DNA of 64,000 nt from Ustilaginoidea virens (lineage: Eukaryota > Ascomycota > Sordariomycetes > Hypocreales > Clavicipitaceae): assembly GCF_000687475.1 (NCBI RefSeq), contig NC_057316.1, positions 4,340,001 to 4,404,000 on the forward strand, read 5' to 3'. Positions 1 to 10,235 of the stretch are shown piece after piece (the stretch's first letter is position 1; the number at the start of each line of letters is the position of its first letter). The position numbers were made by a program, and so were the translations under genes. The notes under the pieces were generated by a model, which was not told where the DNA came from, searched no databases, and saw nothing but the letters and a program-made list of their open reading frames with translations.

Positions 1-320
1 AACCACCCTAACCACCGCACTAGTAACTAGCCACCACGCTAGTGACTAACCACCACGCTAGTGACTACCCACCACACTAGTGGACTAGCCACCACACTAG
101 TAGGCCCACCACGCTAATTTAGCAATGCCACACCTTTTTTAATAAGGCCTACCTTACTTGATATACAGTAAATAATCCACTGAAAATCCTAAGGTAAAAG
201 GCAAAGGCCTAAGGTTGGTAAGACTACCGTAAGTCCAAGAGGCGGTATAAGGACTAGAAGGTCAGTAAGCCAGTAGGGCATTAGGCCAGCAGCCTAGTAG
301 GCTACTATAGGATTTTAACA
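1..320 (-). mobile_element. Partial Copia LTR (same family as the nested element)
   Basis: This stretch matches the last 320 bp of the 720-bp LTRs at 3741-4460 and 10236-10955, with a few substitutions, and ends in the same GATTTTAACA. The first 400 bp of the LTR lie left of the window. The next bases (321 on) do not match the polypurine tract that follows LTR 3741-4460. So this is either the outer end of a second element or a solo LTR. It contains the short CCACCACGCTAGTGACTA-type direct repeats (about 31-115) seen in the other copies. Confidence 0.88.
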
Positions 321-341
321 ACCCCTACCTAAGAACCTAGT

Positions 342-346
342 CAAAT
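342..346. repeat. Target-site duplication CAAAT (left)
   Basis: CAAAT lies directly left of the 341-bp LTR at 347 and recurs directly right of the matching LTR at 15056-15060. A 5-bp duplication is typical of Copia integration. It shows that 347-15055 is one insertion later interrupted by another. Confidence 0.85.
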
Positions 347-687
347 TGTTGGTTTCACCAAGGGGTACCCAGTTGTACGTAGGGTTGCGCGCGTGGTATC
401 AAGTACCGTAAGGTCACCGGTCAAAGGTATAATTACTTCTTTAATTATAACTGATTAACTAAGAGGAAAGAAAGGAAGCAAAAGAGTAATTACACGATAT
501 GGCCTTTTTGTGCGTGCCGTAGTCACATGCTTCGGCGCGGTCGGGCCGGACTGCCCGCATGCCCTACCGGGCTTAGGGGCATAGGGGCAAAAGTGGCCAC
601 ATCGTGCGTAACGGGTGTGCGCAGCACATTCGTCGCAATATGCCCAATTGGTGCCCAATTGGGCACCTTGCGATAGCGATTCCGACA
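347..687 (-). repeat. Outer Copia LTR, left copy (3' LTR)
   Basis: 341 bp, reading TGTTGG...CCGACA on the plus strand and beginning TGTCGGAATC in the element's own sense. About ten transitions separate it from the right copy (14715-15055). Most are C-to-T or G-to-A in this copy, several in a CpA/TpG context, as RIP produces. In the element's sense it is preceded by a purine-rich tract (plus strand 688-710), a candidate polypurine tract. Confidence 0.85.
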
Positions 688-727
688 CTAGCAGCTTCTC
701 TTTTTATAGAAGCAAACATCGGAATCG

Positions 728-961
728 CTAGGATGTAAGGCGCACACATAGAAAGAAAAGTGCGGCGTAGTCTCGGCAGGTTATACCGCCGATAACGCCA
801 TCGCGCCGCGCGGCCGGCTTATACAGGCTCATACCATACAGCCGGTATATTAAATATCGCAGCCAAAACAAAGGGGCAAAAAGGGGCGGCAGTAAATATA
901 GGAAAAACGGCAAATGCAGCATTAAACACAAGGAAATCCACCCACTTGCCACACATAACAT
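728..961 (-). other. Short hydrophobic ORF downstream of degraded pol
   Basis: An uninterrupted frame starts about 20 bp after the pol stop at 984 and lies inside the old Copia before its 3' LTR. It encodes about 77 residues with two hydrophobic stretches rich in Leu and Phe. No family is recognised. Because the rest of the element is full of stops, an open frame may be chance or a remnant of an extra 3' ORF. Confidence 0.2.
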
Positions 962-983
962 CACCAATACCTTCTAAACGCAG

Positions 984-3735
984 TCAGATATTGACCGACC
1001 TCTTTACCCACCCTTCCATACATATAATAGCCTGATTTCGGTCGACAAAGGTCTCAAGGGCTTTATTAGGCGTTCCCTTAGTTATTACGTCGGCGAGATT
1101 ATCATTCCTATTAATCCAACGGATTTCATAAATCTCCCGGCGCTTGTATAACTATCATAAGGCTATAATATCTATTATGAGCCTCTTTTCCTTAGTAGTA
1201 CCCAGCTTAATAAGGCATTCGTATAGCAAAAACGAATCCATATATATAACCGTAGGGATCTTCGGCAATCCCAGCCTGCTAGTAATTATATTAAGGGTTG
1301 TGCCTATCGTGTATATAATATCGACCCCTTACACTATACTATACAGCTCCAAAGCGAGTGCGCTATACGTTACCTGCTTGCTCTTTGTAGAGCTATAAGT
1401 AACGATATTACCGGTCAGCAGGAAGGCGTTATCCGCAGTATCTACCTCATTCCCTAGTATAATCATATAACTAATCTAGGAGCTTAAATCTTTATTATTG
1501 GCAAAGGATCCGTTAATAAATATAAAGAGTTTGGCTATAGTAAGGGCTAGATTAATGTACCGTAAGCTATGATCCTGGTTATCGCGCTGCTATTAAAGGC
1601 GCTTATTTAACCTTACGATATCGTTAGGGTTAGGTTGCTGGTATTATACTGCGATAGATAGGTTAAAAGACGCCTCGGGTTGGCAGACCGTAGCTACATA
1701 AGCACCGCGAGCGTATTACTCGATATAATTACGCTAGGCTGTAGGCGCATTCTTATCGATAGTCGTGATCTTTATGCTTTAACCTTTCTGGTATAACATT
1801 ATTATGCCGTCGGTAGTAACTATCAGCATACATCCGTTGAATATTAGGGGCACGGTTGGTGATAGCCTCGTCTTAGGCTTAGCATTAAAGCCTGCCTTAA
1901 TAAGCTCTAATTCTTCCCATTAGAAGAAGGCATCGTCACTTAGGCTAAAGGTATCGTCAGTCTATATACCTACGATATTAAAGCATATAGTAGTATCGCG
2001 GTCAGGAACGTTAGTACGGTTAGTATTGCCAGTGCGGTCAGTATCGTCATTACCGGCAGATATTAGCAAACAGGGGTCATAGGTTAATATAATTATGCCT
2101 AACTTCTCGCGATAGTACCGGAAGTATATTGCCCACTAGTAGGTACCTGCCTCAGCTATTCCGTATAGTAGCTTTACCACTTCTATGATCGTATTATCGG
2201 GGTATTAATGCGCTATTTGCTTAGGTAGCTTAGCGATAATTAAACGATTAAGGGTTGTGGAAGATTGTATATAAGCCTGCGTGATATCCCGTATCTAAAG
2301 AAATAGGCCGTAGGAGCGTTGCAATAAAGGGGCTATTGATATAAGTAACTATTGACTAGCCCGTTGGATTATAGGGGACTAAATTAATATCAATCGCTTT
2401 TCATCATCATTATACCCTTAAATAACAAGCCTAGACTTCTCGTACGGTATATCCGTGCCTTTGCCCTTAATTTCTCATACTATACATAAGTTAAACAGGC
2501 ATTAGGCTCTATATTGACCGATATTAAAGGTAATAAATCGGAATATATCACGGGCTTATAATACTTCAATCTCTATACGGTCCAACTGCTTAAAAGGGTC
2601 TCCAGGGGTCGTAATTTTGCCTTCCTAGCGTAATTAGCTAGCAAGCTATAGGTCGGCTTACTCTTTAGCAGTTAGGAAAAAGGCATTAATAACGGTATTA
2701 GAAGCGATAGTATTGACGAGAGCCTCTTCTTAGTCTTTATTGATTATAACGTCAGATATCACACGTATTAGCGGTAGGGCTGCAGCCGGTATCCTAACCT
2801 CTAGTCTGCCGGGGCGGGCCGGTCCTTCGGCATAAACGATATCTTCGGGATCGTCGGTAGTAGGATCGCTATTAAGGTCGTAGTTATAAGGCTTAACGAC
2901 CGTTAACCGGAACTTGACCGGGCCATATGGCATCTATATAATATAGGTCTCACTATCGAGGCTGATTAGCCGGTACGGCCTATGCCATCCACCCTTTTCT
3001 CTCTATACTTATACATCAGACTATAGGGGTAGTCGGTGGATAGGCTATATATTCAGGCCGTTCTATTAGGTAAAAGTATTGCGAACCTATCGCTTAGCGA
3101 GGCATTTCCTAGCTTTGTCAGTAGCCTTTTATAATATTAAGGCGCATTATAATACTAATAGGCTAGGCGGTAAGTCATCTATAAATCGAGGATACACTCC
3201 AAAGACTAATAATATAGGCACTAGACCGTTAGGTCCAGCGGAATCATTAATGGCTTTAATAGCTAGCTGTAGTTTCTATTCCCTTATTATTTAGTCGCCT
3301 ATTTTGTTGTCAACAATAGTATAGGCTCGGCGTAACAGGGCATAGTATCTTTCGACTTTGCCAATACTATTATAGGCTTTTATAGGAATTTTATCCACAT
3401 TAATAGATAGAAGCTGGGCATTATAACGGAATTCGGCGGAAGTAAAGTTTAGTCTGGTATTATAGACTATCCAATCCGGTAGACTAAAGTAGGTATCAAT
3501 CCAGCATTCCTTAAGGGTATTCTAAACATTATAGGCCTTCTGCCTTTATAGATCAAGAAATCTAGCTGTCTGGAAGCTTATCGCGGTATCCATAACGTAT
3601 AATACCGGCCGATTATCAATATAAAGGATATTAATGATTATTTCGTAGTTAAATTAGCTAGTATTATTATCCTTAAGCGTGAATTTGAATCGGCTAGGTG
3701 CCTTTGCGTTCATCTAGCATTAATAGCATATATAG
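984..3735 (-). pseudogene. Degraded Copia pol, 3' half (integrase end, RT, RNase H)
   Basis: Minus-strand translation gives clear Copia landmarks. There is an integrase/RT hinge at about 2933-2730 (PYGPVKFRLTVVKPY). An RT segment at about 2210-2075 reads LLYGIAEAGTY, then a stop at 2137-2135, then WAIYF. The RNase H end at about 1140-984 reads REIYEIRWINRNDN then ADVITK, and stops at 984. The TAG at 2137 stands where the family has a tryptophan (TGG), a typical RIP change. Many other stops and frame losses lie between. No function is expected. Confidence 0.8.
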
Positions 3736-3740
3736 GTAAT
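3736..3740. repeat. Target-site duplication GTAAT (left)
   Basis: GTAAT precedes the LTR that starts at 3741 and is repeated at 10956-10960 right after the second LTR. It fixes the ends of the nested Copia at 3741 and 10955. Confidence 0.9.
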
Positions 3741-4460
3741 TATTGCAATTCTCAAGGTCACTATAAAAGCAGAGCCTTACTAGCTAGCTAGATGGCACAA
3801 GACTGTCTGCGACCTGTGAACTAATCTTAGTATAAATACTAGATTTTTCACTAAGTCCTAAGACTATACAAGTGCTATAAAGCAGGGCAAGTGTAAAGGC
3901 AAGGCAAATATAAGATAACCAAAAACGCAGGGAAGGTGGAAGTTAAGAGGCATGTAGTGCATTAACAGGTTCGATTGTGCTGCCCTTCTACTATCTAGAA
4001 AGAAGGGGAAAAGCTATCCTATATATACACGAAGGAGGGGTGGGCCCAGGCATCCAAGGTAGCCAGTAAGAAAGCTCCCCGTAATGCTTGCTATGCCACG
4101 TATATAATACGTCAGCAGCCCCACTATATCCAGCCTTTCCAACCACCCTAACCACCGCACTAGTAATTAGCCACCACGCTAGTGACTAACCACCACGCTA
4201 GTGACTACCCACCACACTAGTGGACTAGCCACCACACTAGTAGGCCCACCACGCTAATTTAGCAATGCCACACCTTTTTTAATAAGGCCTACCTTACTTG
4301 ATATACAGTAAATAATCCACTGAAAATCCTAAGGTAAAAGGCAAAGGCCTAAGGTTGGTAAGACTACCGTAAGTCCAAGAGGCGGTATAATGGTCAGAAG
4401 GTTAGTAGGCCAGTAGGGCATTAGGCCAGCAGCCTAGTAGGCTACTATAGGATTTTAACA
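3741..4460 (-). repeat. Nested Copia LTR, left copy (3' LTR)
   Basis: 720 bp beginning TATTGCAATT and ending GATTTTAACA on the plus strand. In the element's sense it begins TGTTAAAATCC, a Copia-like terminus, and ends CAATA. It carries an array of diverged CCACCACGCTAGTGACTA-type repeats at about 4173-4255. Confidence 0.92.
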
Positions 4461-4468
4461 CCCCCTCT
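4461..4468 (-). promoter_or_regulatory. Polypurine tract of nested Copia
   Basis: Directly inside the 3' LTR the element's sense strand reads AGAGGGGG before TGTTAAAATCC. This is the expected plus-strand cDNA priming site. It is recognised by position and composition only. Confidence 0.7.
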
Positions 4469-4574
4469 GATTAGCTACTGTAGTATCAAGCTAATCGTGT
4501 AAAGGATAGGGAAAGAAAATGCAATAAAGGTCCTAAGGAAAAACATAGGAAAAACCTTAGTAAGTTAGTATAAG

Positions 4575-7500
4575 TTAGCAGGCCCTAAGACCTAGTAACT
4601 CGCGGAACCTAGTAAATTTAGGGCCCGCTAGTGGCTTTGTAAGACCGTCAGCAGGCATACTATTAGTAGGTAAGTAGGTAATTTTAACCAAGCCGAGCTG
4701 TGCTTGCTCCCTAATATACCGGAATTTTAATAGTGTATGCTTAGTGCGAGCATGCTGGTTAGGGTCATTAGAATTCGAAATAGAGCCCTGATTATCGCAG
4801 TATAACGGTATAGGGCGTAAAATATCGATTTCCAGCTCCTTACAAAGGTTAGAAAGCCACTGTACCTCACGGATAGTCTCAAGTAATGCATCAGATTCAG
4901 CTTCTAAAGTAGATAATACTACTAAAGAGGCTCGCTTGGAACGCCAGCTAATAGGACCACTATTAATAGTAGTCAAGAAGCCTCCAGTAGATTTAGAGGT
5001 TTCTTTACAGCCAGCAAAGTCGCTATCAGAGTAAGCGGCTATAATAGGCTGTTGGTTGCTTTTAGTAAAGCAAATAGCTAGATTCTCAGTGCCTTTAAGG
5101 TAACTAAAGCTGCCTTTTGCAGCATTTAGATGCACATTAGTTGCTTTCGACATAAACCGAGAAAGGTATTGGGTAGGAAATGCTAGGTCGGGCCTAGTCA
5201 TCATCATAAGCCACATTATAGTGCCAGTAAGGCTCTGATAAAGGCTCTGATCAGTAGGGCTAAGGTTTTTTCCACTAAATTCATTTAGAATCCCTGGTTG
5301 AAGTGGAATAAGCTGAGGTTTAGTATCCTGTAAGCCGAATTTAGCTAGAACCTCTGCTATAAATTGGGCTTGGTGTAGCCACAATAGACCTTCCTTCCTA
5401 TTTCGTATAATCTGTACACCTAGGAAGAAGGAAGCCGGACCGCGGTCTTCTATAGCATAGACCTTATGAAATTTCCTTTTTAGCTGGTTAATATAAGTTA
5501 TATTTGGACCAACTAATAGGCAATCGTCAACATAAGTAACGATAAAGGTGCTGGTTTGCTTATTATAAAAGACGGCAGCATCAGAGGCTAAAGGTAAGAA
5601 GCCTTCACTAGAAATCAGGTCTTTTAGCCGGTGTTGCCATTCGCGGGGTGCTTGTTTTAGTCCGTATAGGGCCTTCTTTAATAAAATAGCTTGCTTTATA
5701 GAAGGGTCAAAGCCAGCTTCTTTAAGCAAAGTTAGTAGCCGTTGGCGCTGTATATTAGACCAAAGCTTGCTATCAGTTAGTAAACTTTCCGTAAATTCAA
5801 GGAATCCATCAGGAATATCCATATAAATAGTCTCAGAAAGTTCGCTATTTAGAAAAGCGCCTATAAAGTCAATTTGCTCTATTTCCCAGTTATTACTAGC
5901 AGCCAAAGCCAGTATAACTCTCCAGGTAGGTGGGATAGAGGTAGAAGCATAGGTATGCTGAAAGTCCTTTCCTTCGACTTGCATAAAACCCTTGACAACT
6001 AATCTAGCCTTATATTTTATAGGCTGATTATTAGCATCCTTTTTAACCCGAAAAACAGGCCTATTGCGTATAATTTTCCTATCAATAGGAACGCTAGACT
6101 TAGGAATAAATTGGAAGACTTTAGTATCCAATAACTGCTCAAATTCCTTAAATAAGGCCTTTATCCAAAGGTCTTTTTCAGGGCTTTGTAGCACATCCTT
6201 CCAGCTATTTGGCGTGCCGTCAGCATTTTTAGCAAGCTTACGCTTCGCTTTATAGCAGGAATCCCATATCAGGTGGTATAAATCCTGATCAGGGAATAAG
6301 TCGGTAGGGCTAGTAGGGTTAGTAGGGCCCGCAGGTATAGCAGGGCCAGCAGGGCCAGTAGGGCCAGCAAGGTCGGCAGGAGTAAGGCTGGTAAGGATAT
6401 CTATAAGGTCATCCTTTGCAGTAGCCGGGGACTGAATTGTAGGGGTGGTATTAATAATACCAGGGACGCTTTTAAGGTCATCCAGTATAATATTATTATT
6501 AGTAATGTTAGTAGGGTTAGTAGAGTTAGTAGGGTCAGGAATGCTTTCTAGGTCATCCAGTAAAATAGCAGGTTCTCTGCTAGATACCCCCTCTGAACCT
6601 ATATTTTGCCCTCTATGAAAGTCTCCTTCTAGACCACTAGAAATAGGGCCTATACCTTCATTTTGGTGAATAAAGGTAATAAAGGTTGTTTTGGTAACAA
6701 CCTTCTTCTTTAGAAGGTAGACCAAGTAGGTATTATTACCTAGAGTGGCAAGGAGCCTACCAGGCTCGGTACGGGGCGCTAATTTGCGGCTCTTTACACG
6801 CTTTTCGTGTGGTATAAGCACTTCAATAGCTGCTCCAATAGCCCTAAGGTTAATAAGATCAGGGTAGTGCTCCGGTGTTATCTGGTCATAATCCTTTAAT
6901 AGCTCCTGATAGGGGCTAGAAGGTCTGTTAGTAACTGCTGTTATATTTACTAGCATAACAACGCCAGTAATTACAGCGGACCAGAGGTTAGATGGTAGCC
7001 TTGACCAGGCCATAGTAGCACGTAGTCTATCAGCTATAACCCTAATGGACCGCTCAGCTAGGCCGTTTTGTTCGTGAATATAGGGGCAAGATGTATTAAA
7101 AGTTATGCCCTGTTCGACAAGCCAATCACTAAGCATTTTGTTGATTTCATTTCCACCATCATAGTGGAATTCAACAGGCGTTTTACCATATCTGACCTGT
7201 AGGCTCTGTATAAAGCTCTGTAATGCTTTAAAAACAACAGTGCCTTCCCTATTAGGCAGTAAGTAAAGCCAACGGAATCGGGATTTTCTGTCCACTAATA
7301 TAAGGGCAACAGGTCGTTTGTTGTATGGCATAGGTGATATAGCAAAAGTATCACCTTCTATAATATCCAGGCATTTAGCTGGATTAGGTATCGCATCCTT
7401 AGAAGGTTTTCTAACCTTCTTAGCTTGGATACAGGCTAGGCAGCGAAAATCAGCATCTTTAACCTTATTAAGGTTAGGAAGACCAGGGGTATTAGCACAG

Positions 7501-9491
7501 GTCTTTTTAAGTAGCTGAATACCTATATGCCCTAGCCGTACATGCCAAATGCCGGCTAATTGTAATAGCTTCTGATATTCATCAGCTGCTATAGGGGCAG
7601 GAGTAGGGCTAGTAGCCACTACGGGATTTTCGCTAGTCGTAATAGCAGGCTCTTCGCTAGTCGTAATAGCGGGAGAGTTGGTAGTAGGGCTAGTAGCCTC
7701 TACAGGTTCCTTACTAGTCGCAGTAGTAGGAACGGGGGTAATAGTGGTTTCCTCAGGATCACTATAATCAGCAGGGTTAGTAGGGCTAGGGACCTCTACT
7801 ACTATACTATTAGTATAGTGGCTGCAAGGTTGATGCAGTAGTGGTGTGTCTATTCCTTTCTGTGGAAGGAAAAAGCCGTATTTTTCGAAGTTAAAAATGC
7901 CGATGCATTTACGGCTTGCTGACCAAAGCTGATTTTTAATTAGTACCCCTTTAGCGGCATAGTGCTTTACACCGCTAATAATGTTAATATCCAAGGTAGG
8001 AATATATAGGGCATTTTTGAGCTCTATAATACCCCATTTCGTAGGATTAACGCCCTGTAGCACAGTAAATCGTGCTGTGCCCCAACCAGTAGGGGAAATA
8101 GGGCCGCCACCAGTAGTAATTACAGGCTTATCATTCTTCTCAAAATGGTGAAAAGTAGTGAAATGCTTCTTATCATTAACAATATGACAAGTGGAGCCTG
8201 TATCGTAAAGGAGGGCATCCTTCGGGGTCCTGCCGCCTGATTTAGCACTATAGCTTATAGCTAAGGGCTGGTTATCAGTGGATATAGTGGAAGAAGAATA
8301 AGATATATTAGTATCCTGGGTATTATAGTTGCCTATAATAAAGGCCTCAACATCTTGCTGTTTGCTGCTATTGTTAGAGTCTTGTTTCTTCTTCTGTTGC
8401 TGCTTCTTTTTCCTATTATTAGTAGAATTATTCTTGCTATTATTAGTAGAAGCGGCATTAGTAGACCCTTTCTTAGGGTCCTTGGAAGCCTTAAGCTGCT
8501 TAGGGTTATTAGCAGCTACCTTAGAAGACCCTTTAGAACGCTGTTCTTCTAGTAGGTCAACCATAAAATACTGGAGGTTAAATTTGCTGCTGTTAATAAC
8601 ACCTTGGGCGCTATAAGCCCTAATCATAGAGCGTTGGCGTTCCGTCCAGCGGGTAAATACCCCCTCTACAGCCCAAAGATACTGGTTAACTTGGTCGAAA
8701 GAGTCGATTTTAGAACCTAGAATTCTAAGGCGAGAAATATAGCTGTTAAATTCGCTGTTAAAAGCCTCTAAAGTGCCTTTATAACCGGTAAGTGTAAGGG
8801 TGTGAAAGGTAGGGTATAAGTGTGCCCGCTGTACTTCTGGTGAGTGGCAGTACTGGGCCACTAGCAGAAGGTAAGCTTCCTCTGGGTCATTACACCAGTC
8901 TATAGCCTCTGCAGCTTCTTCACCACAGCTATTCTTTAGCATTAGTAGTAGAAGTGCCTGCTCAGACTCATCAAAATGCCTTGCTATAGAGGGGTCGTTA
9001 ACAAAGTTAGCTATTTTAAAGGCCCTGAGTTGTATTGTAAGGGCCTGCTTCCACTGGTCGAAATTATAGGGGCTTTTTAGCTTCTGAGACTCTTTAAAGC
9101 GGTTGGCAGTCTTAGCTAATTCCTTAATAGCCCCATCACTAATTTGGTTGGTGATAGTTGTTGGTGGCGTTGTATAAATAGGCTCTTTACCCTTATATTT
9201 TATAGGCGTAGAAGGTTGGTCGATTTCCATAACGTCAGCTTCACTATCATCATCTTTAGTGGTAGTCTTAGTGGAAGGTCCAGCTTCAGTGGCTTTAGTA
9301 GACTTCTTGTTAGTAGCCTGGGTAGCCTGGGTAGCCTGGGAATCGTTATTTTGCCTACTAACTAGGCCCTGTATAAGGTCAGTTAGTATATTCATCTGGG
9401 ATTTCATATCGTCCATATCTAGCTGTAGCTGTGCATTAGTATCAACTTCAGTATCGGATTCAGGGACCTTATAGGATCCTGACTCTGCCAT
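4575..9491 (-). CDS. Copia gag-pol polyprotein, intact
   Basis: About 1638 aa from the ATG at 9491; the frame opens slightly further upstream only with a non-ATG codon. Order of domains: UBN2-type Gag (about residues 130-330); a Lys/Asn/Gln-rich linker without a visible CCHC zinc knuckle; protease with YDTGSTCH near 433; GAG-pre-integrase zinc site WHVRLGHIG...CLAC near 650-690; integrase core with GDT near 715, YDGGNE near 778 and the catalytic Glu in NGLAERS near 813. A Pro/Asn/Thr repeat linker follows, then reverse transcriptase with FIGAFLN and YVDD near 1320, and RNase H with YSDSDFAG near 1490 and DGLTKPL at the end. No stops or shifts are seen. Gag and Pol are in one frame, so stoichiometry must be set by something other than frameshifting, as in some Copia elements. 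The absent zinc knuckle is the main oddity. Confidence 0.93.
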   Translation of the reverse strand: MAESGSYKVPESDTEVDTNAQLQLDMDDMKSQMNILTDLIQGLVSRQNNDSQATQATQATNKKSTKATEAGPSTKTTTKDDDSEADVMEIDQPSTPIKYKGKEPIYTTPPTTITNQISDGAIKELAKTANRFKESQKLKSPYNFDQWKQALTIQLRAFKIANFVNDPSIARHFDESEQALLLLMLKNSCGEEAAEAIDWCNDPEEAYLLLVAQYCHSPEVQRAHLYPTFHTLTLTGYKGTLEAFNSEFNSYISRLRILGSKIDSFDQVNQYLWAVEGVFTRWTERQRSMIRAYSAQGVINSSKFNLQYFMVDLLEEQRSKGSSKVAANNPKQLKASKDPKKGSTNAASTNNSKNNSTNNRKKKQQQKKKQDSNNSSKQQDVEAFIIGNYNTQDTNISYSSSTISTDNQPLAISYSAKSGGRTPKDALLYDTGSTCHIVNDKKHFTTFHHFEKNDKPVITTGGGPISPTGWGTARFTVLQGVNPTKWGIIELKNALYIPTLDINIISGVKHYAAKGVLIKNQLWSASRKCIGIFNFEKYGFFLPQKGIDTPLLHQPCSHYTNSIVVEVPSPTNPADYSDPEETTITPVPTTATSKEPVEATSPTTNSPAITTSEEPAITTSENPVVATSPTPAPIAADEYQKLLQLAGIWHVRLGHIGIQLLKKTCANTPGLPNLNKVKDADFRCLACIQAKKVRKPSKDAIPNPAKCLDIIEGDTFAISPMPYNKRPVALILVDRKSRFRWLYLLPNREGTVVFKALQSFIQSLQVRYGKTPVEFHYDGGNEINKMLSDWLVEQGITFNTSCPYIHEQNGLAERSIRVIADRLRATMAWSRLPSNLWSAVITGVVMLVNITAVTNRPSSPYQELLKDYDQITPEHYPDLINLRAIGAAIEVLIPHEKRVKSRKLAPRTEPGRLLATLGNNTYLVYLLKKKVVTKTTFITFIHQNEGIGPISSGLEGDFHRGQNIGSEGVSSREPAILLDDLESIPDPTNSTNPTNITNNNIILDDLKSVPGIINTTPTIQSPATAKDDLIDILTSLTPADLAGPTGPAGPAIPAGPTNPTSPTDLFPDQDLYHLIWDSCYKAKRKLAKNADGTPNSWKDVLQSPEKDLWIKALFKEFEQLLDTKVFQFIPKSSVPIDRKIIRNRPVFRVKKDANNQPIKYKARLVVKGFMQVEGKDFQHTYASTSIPPTWRVILALAASNNWEIEQIDFIGAFLNSELSETIYMDIPDGFLEFTESLLTDSKLWSNIQRQRLLTLLKEAGFDPSIKQAILLKKALYGLKQAPREWQHRLKDLISSEGFLPLASDAAVFYNKQTSTFIVTYVDDCLLVGPNITYINQLKRKFHKVYAIEDRGPASFFLGVQIIRNRKEGLLWLHQAQFIAEVLAKFGLQDTKPQLIPLQPGILNEFSGKNLSPTDQSLYQSLTGTIMWLMMMTRPDLAFPTQYLSRFMSKATNVHLNAAKGSFSYLKGTENLAICFTKSNQQPIIAAYSDSDFAGCKETSKSTGGFLTTINSGPISWRSKRASLVVLSTLEAESDALLETIREVQWLSNLCKELEIDILRPIPLYCDNQGSISNSNDPNQHARTKHTLLKFRYIREQAQLGLVKITYLPTNSMPADGLTKPLAGPKFTRFRELLGLRAC

Positions 9492-9739
9492 AGTGGGCAA
9501 AAAGGGTTTAAAAATCCGTTGAAAAATGGTGCCGATAGTTGTAAAACAGAGGAATAACTAGCTGAATAGCTAGCAAAATAGTCGAGTAATAAGCTGGAAA
9601 GTCAGTAAATATAGTGGCTAGTAGCCTACTATAAAAGGTAACCGCAGAATATAGCGGTAGGTCTCAGTATAAAAGCACAGATGCCGTAGGCGTTGTGCAA
9701 GTCCGTATTATAGCGTTGGTGTTTAAGGTGCTTATTTAG

Positions 9740-10100
9740 TGCCGTAATATAAAGGTGCCGTAAGTGCCGTAGGTGCCGTAGGTGCCGTGGGTGCTATAGG
9801 TGCCGTAATATAAGAGGTGCCGTAAGTGCCGTACCAAAAGTGCTATAAGTGGAAGAGTATAACAGGTGCCGTACAGTGCAGTGGGTGTCGTGCACTAGGT
9901 GTAAAAGTGTTATACAGTGGTATAATGTGGTAGATATCACACTATAAAATCCGTAGGTACCGTAGGTTACGCCGAAAAATAACGTAAGGTTACGCTAAAA
10001 GTGCCGTGAGGTTACGCCGTAAATTGCCGTTAGGTATGCCGTTGATTGCCGCAGGGTAATGCCGTAGGTAATAGAGGGTAAGCCAAAGGTGATAATAGGT
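9740..10100 (-). repeat. Short-period repeats in the Copia leader
   Basis: Between the 5' LTR and gag, the leader is built from diverged short units, GTGCCGTA(A/G) and GGTTACGCCGTA(A) on the plus strand. There are more than a dozen GTGCCGTA-like units at about 9753-9905 and GTTACGC/ATGCCGT units at about 9960-10070. The region is non-coding. It may be a packaging or dimerisation leader, or simple slippage. Confidence 0.75.
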
Positions 10101-10223
10101 AAGCGAAGTTAATAAGGGTAAGCCGAAGATACCAAAAGATAGCTATATTAGTAGTACTAATAAGCAAAAGAGACCAAGGGGTGAACACAAAAAGGTAGGG
10201 TAAAAACAAAGAAGTAAAAACCC

Positions 10224-10235
10224 GGGCTCATAACC
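10224..10235 (-). promoter_or_regulatory. Primer-binding site matching initiator tRNA-Met anticodon arm
   Basis: The plus strand reads GGGCTCATAACC right up to the LTR boundary at 10236. This is the anticodon stem-loop sequence of eukaryotic initiator tRNA-Met (anticodon CAT). The element's RNA would therefore pair with the 3' end of a 5' half-tRNA. Half-tRNA-iMet priming is known for Drosophila copia and yeast Ty5. Confidence 0.85.

Noticed and set aside
8329..8616. Leucine-rich plus-strand frame inside the Copia
   Set aside because: Antisense of the Lys/Gln/Asn-rich Gag linker; a frame shadow.
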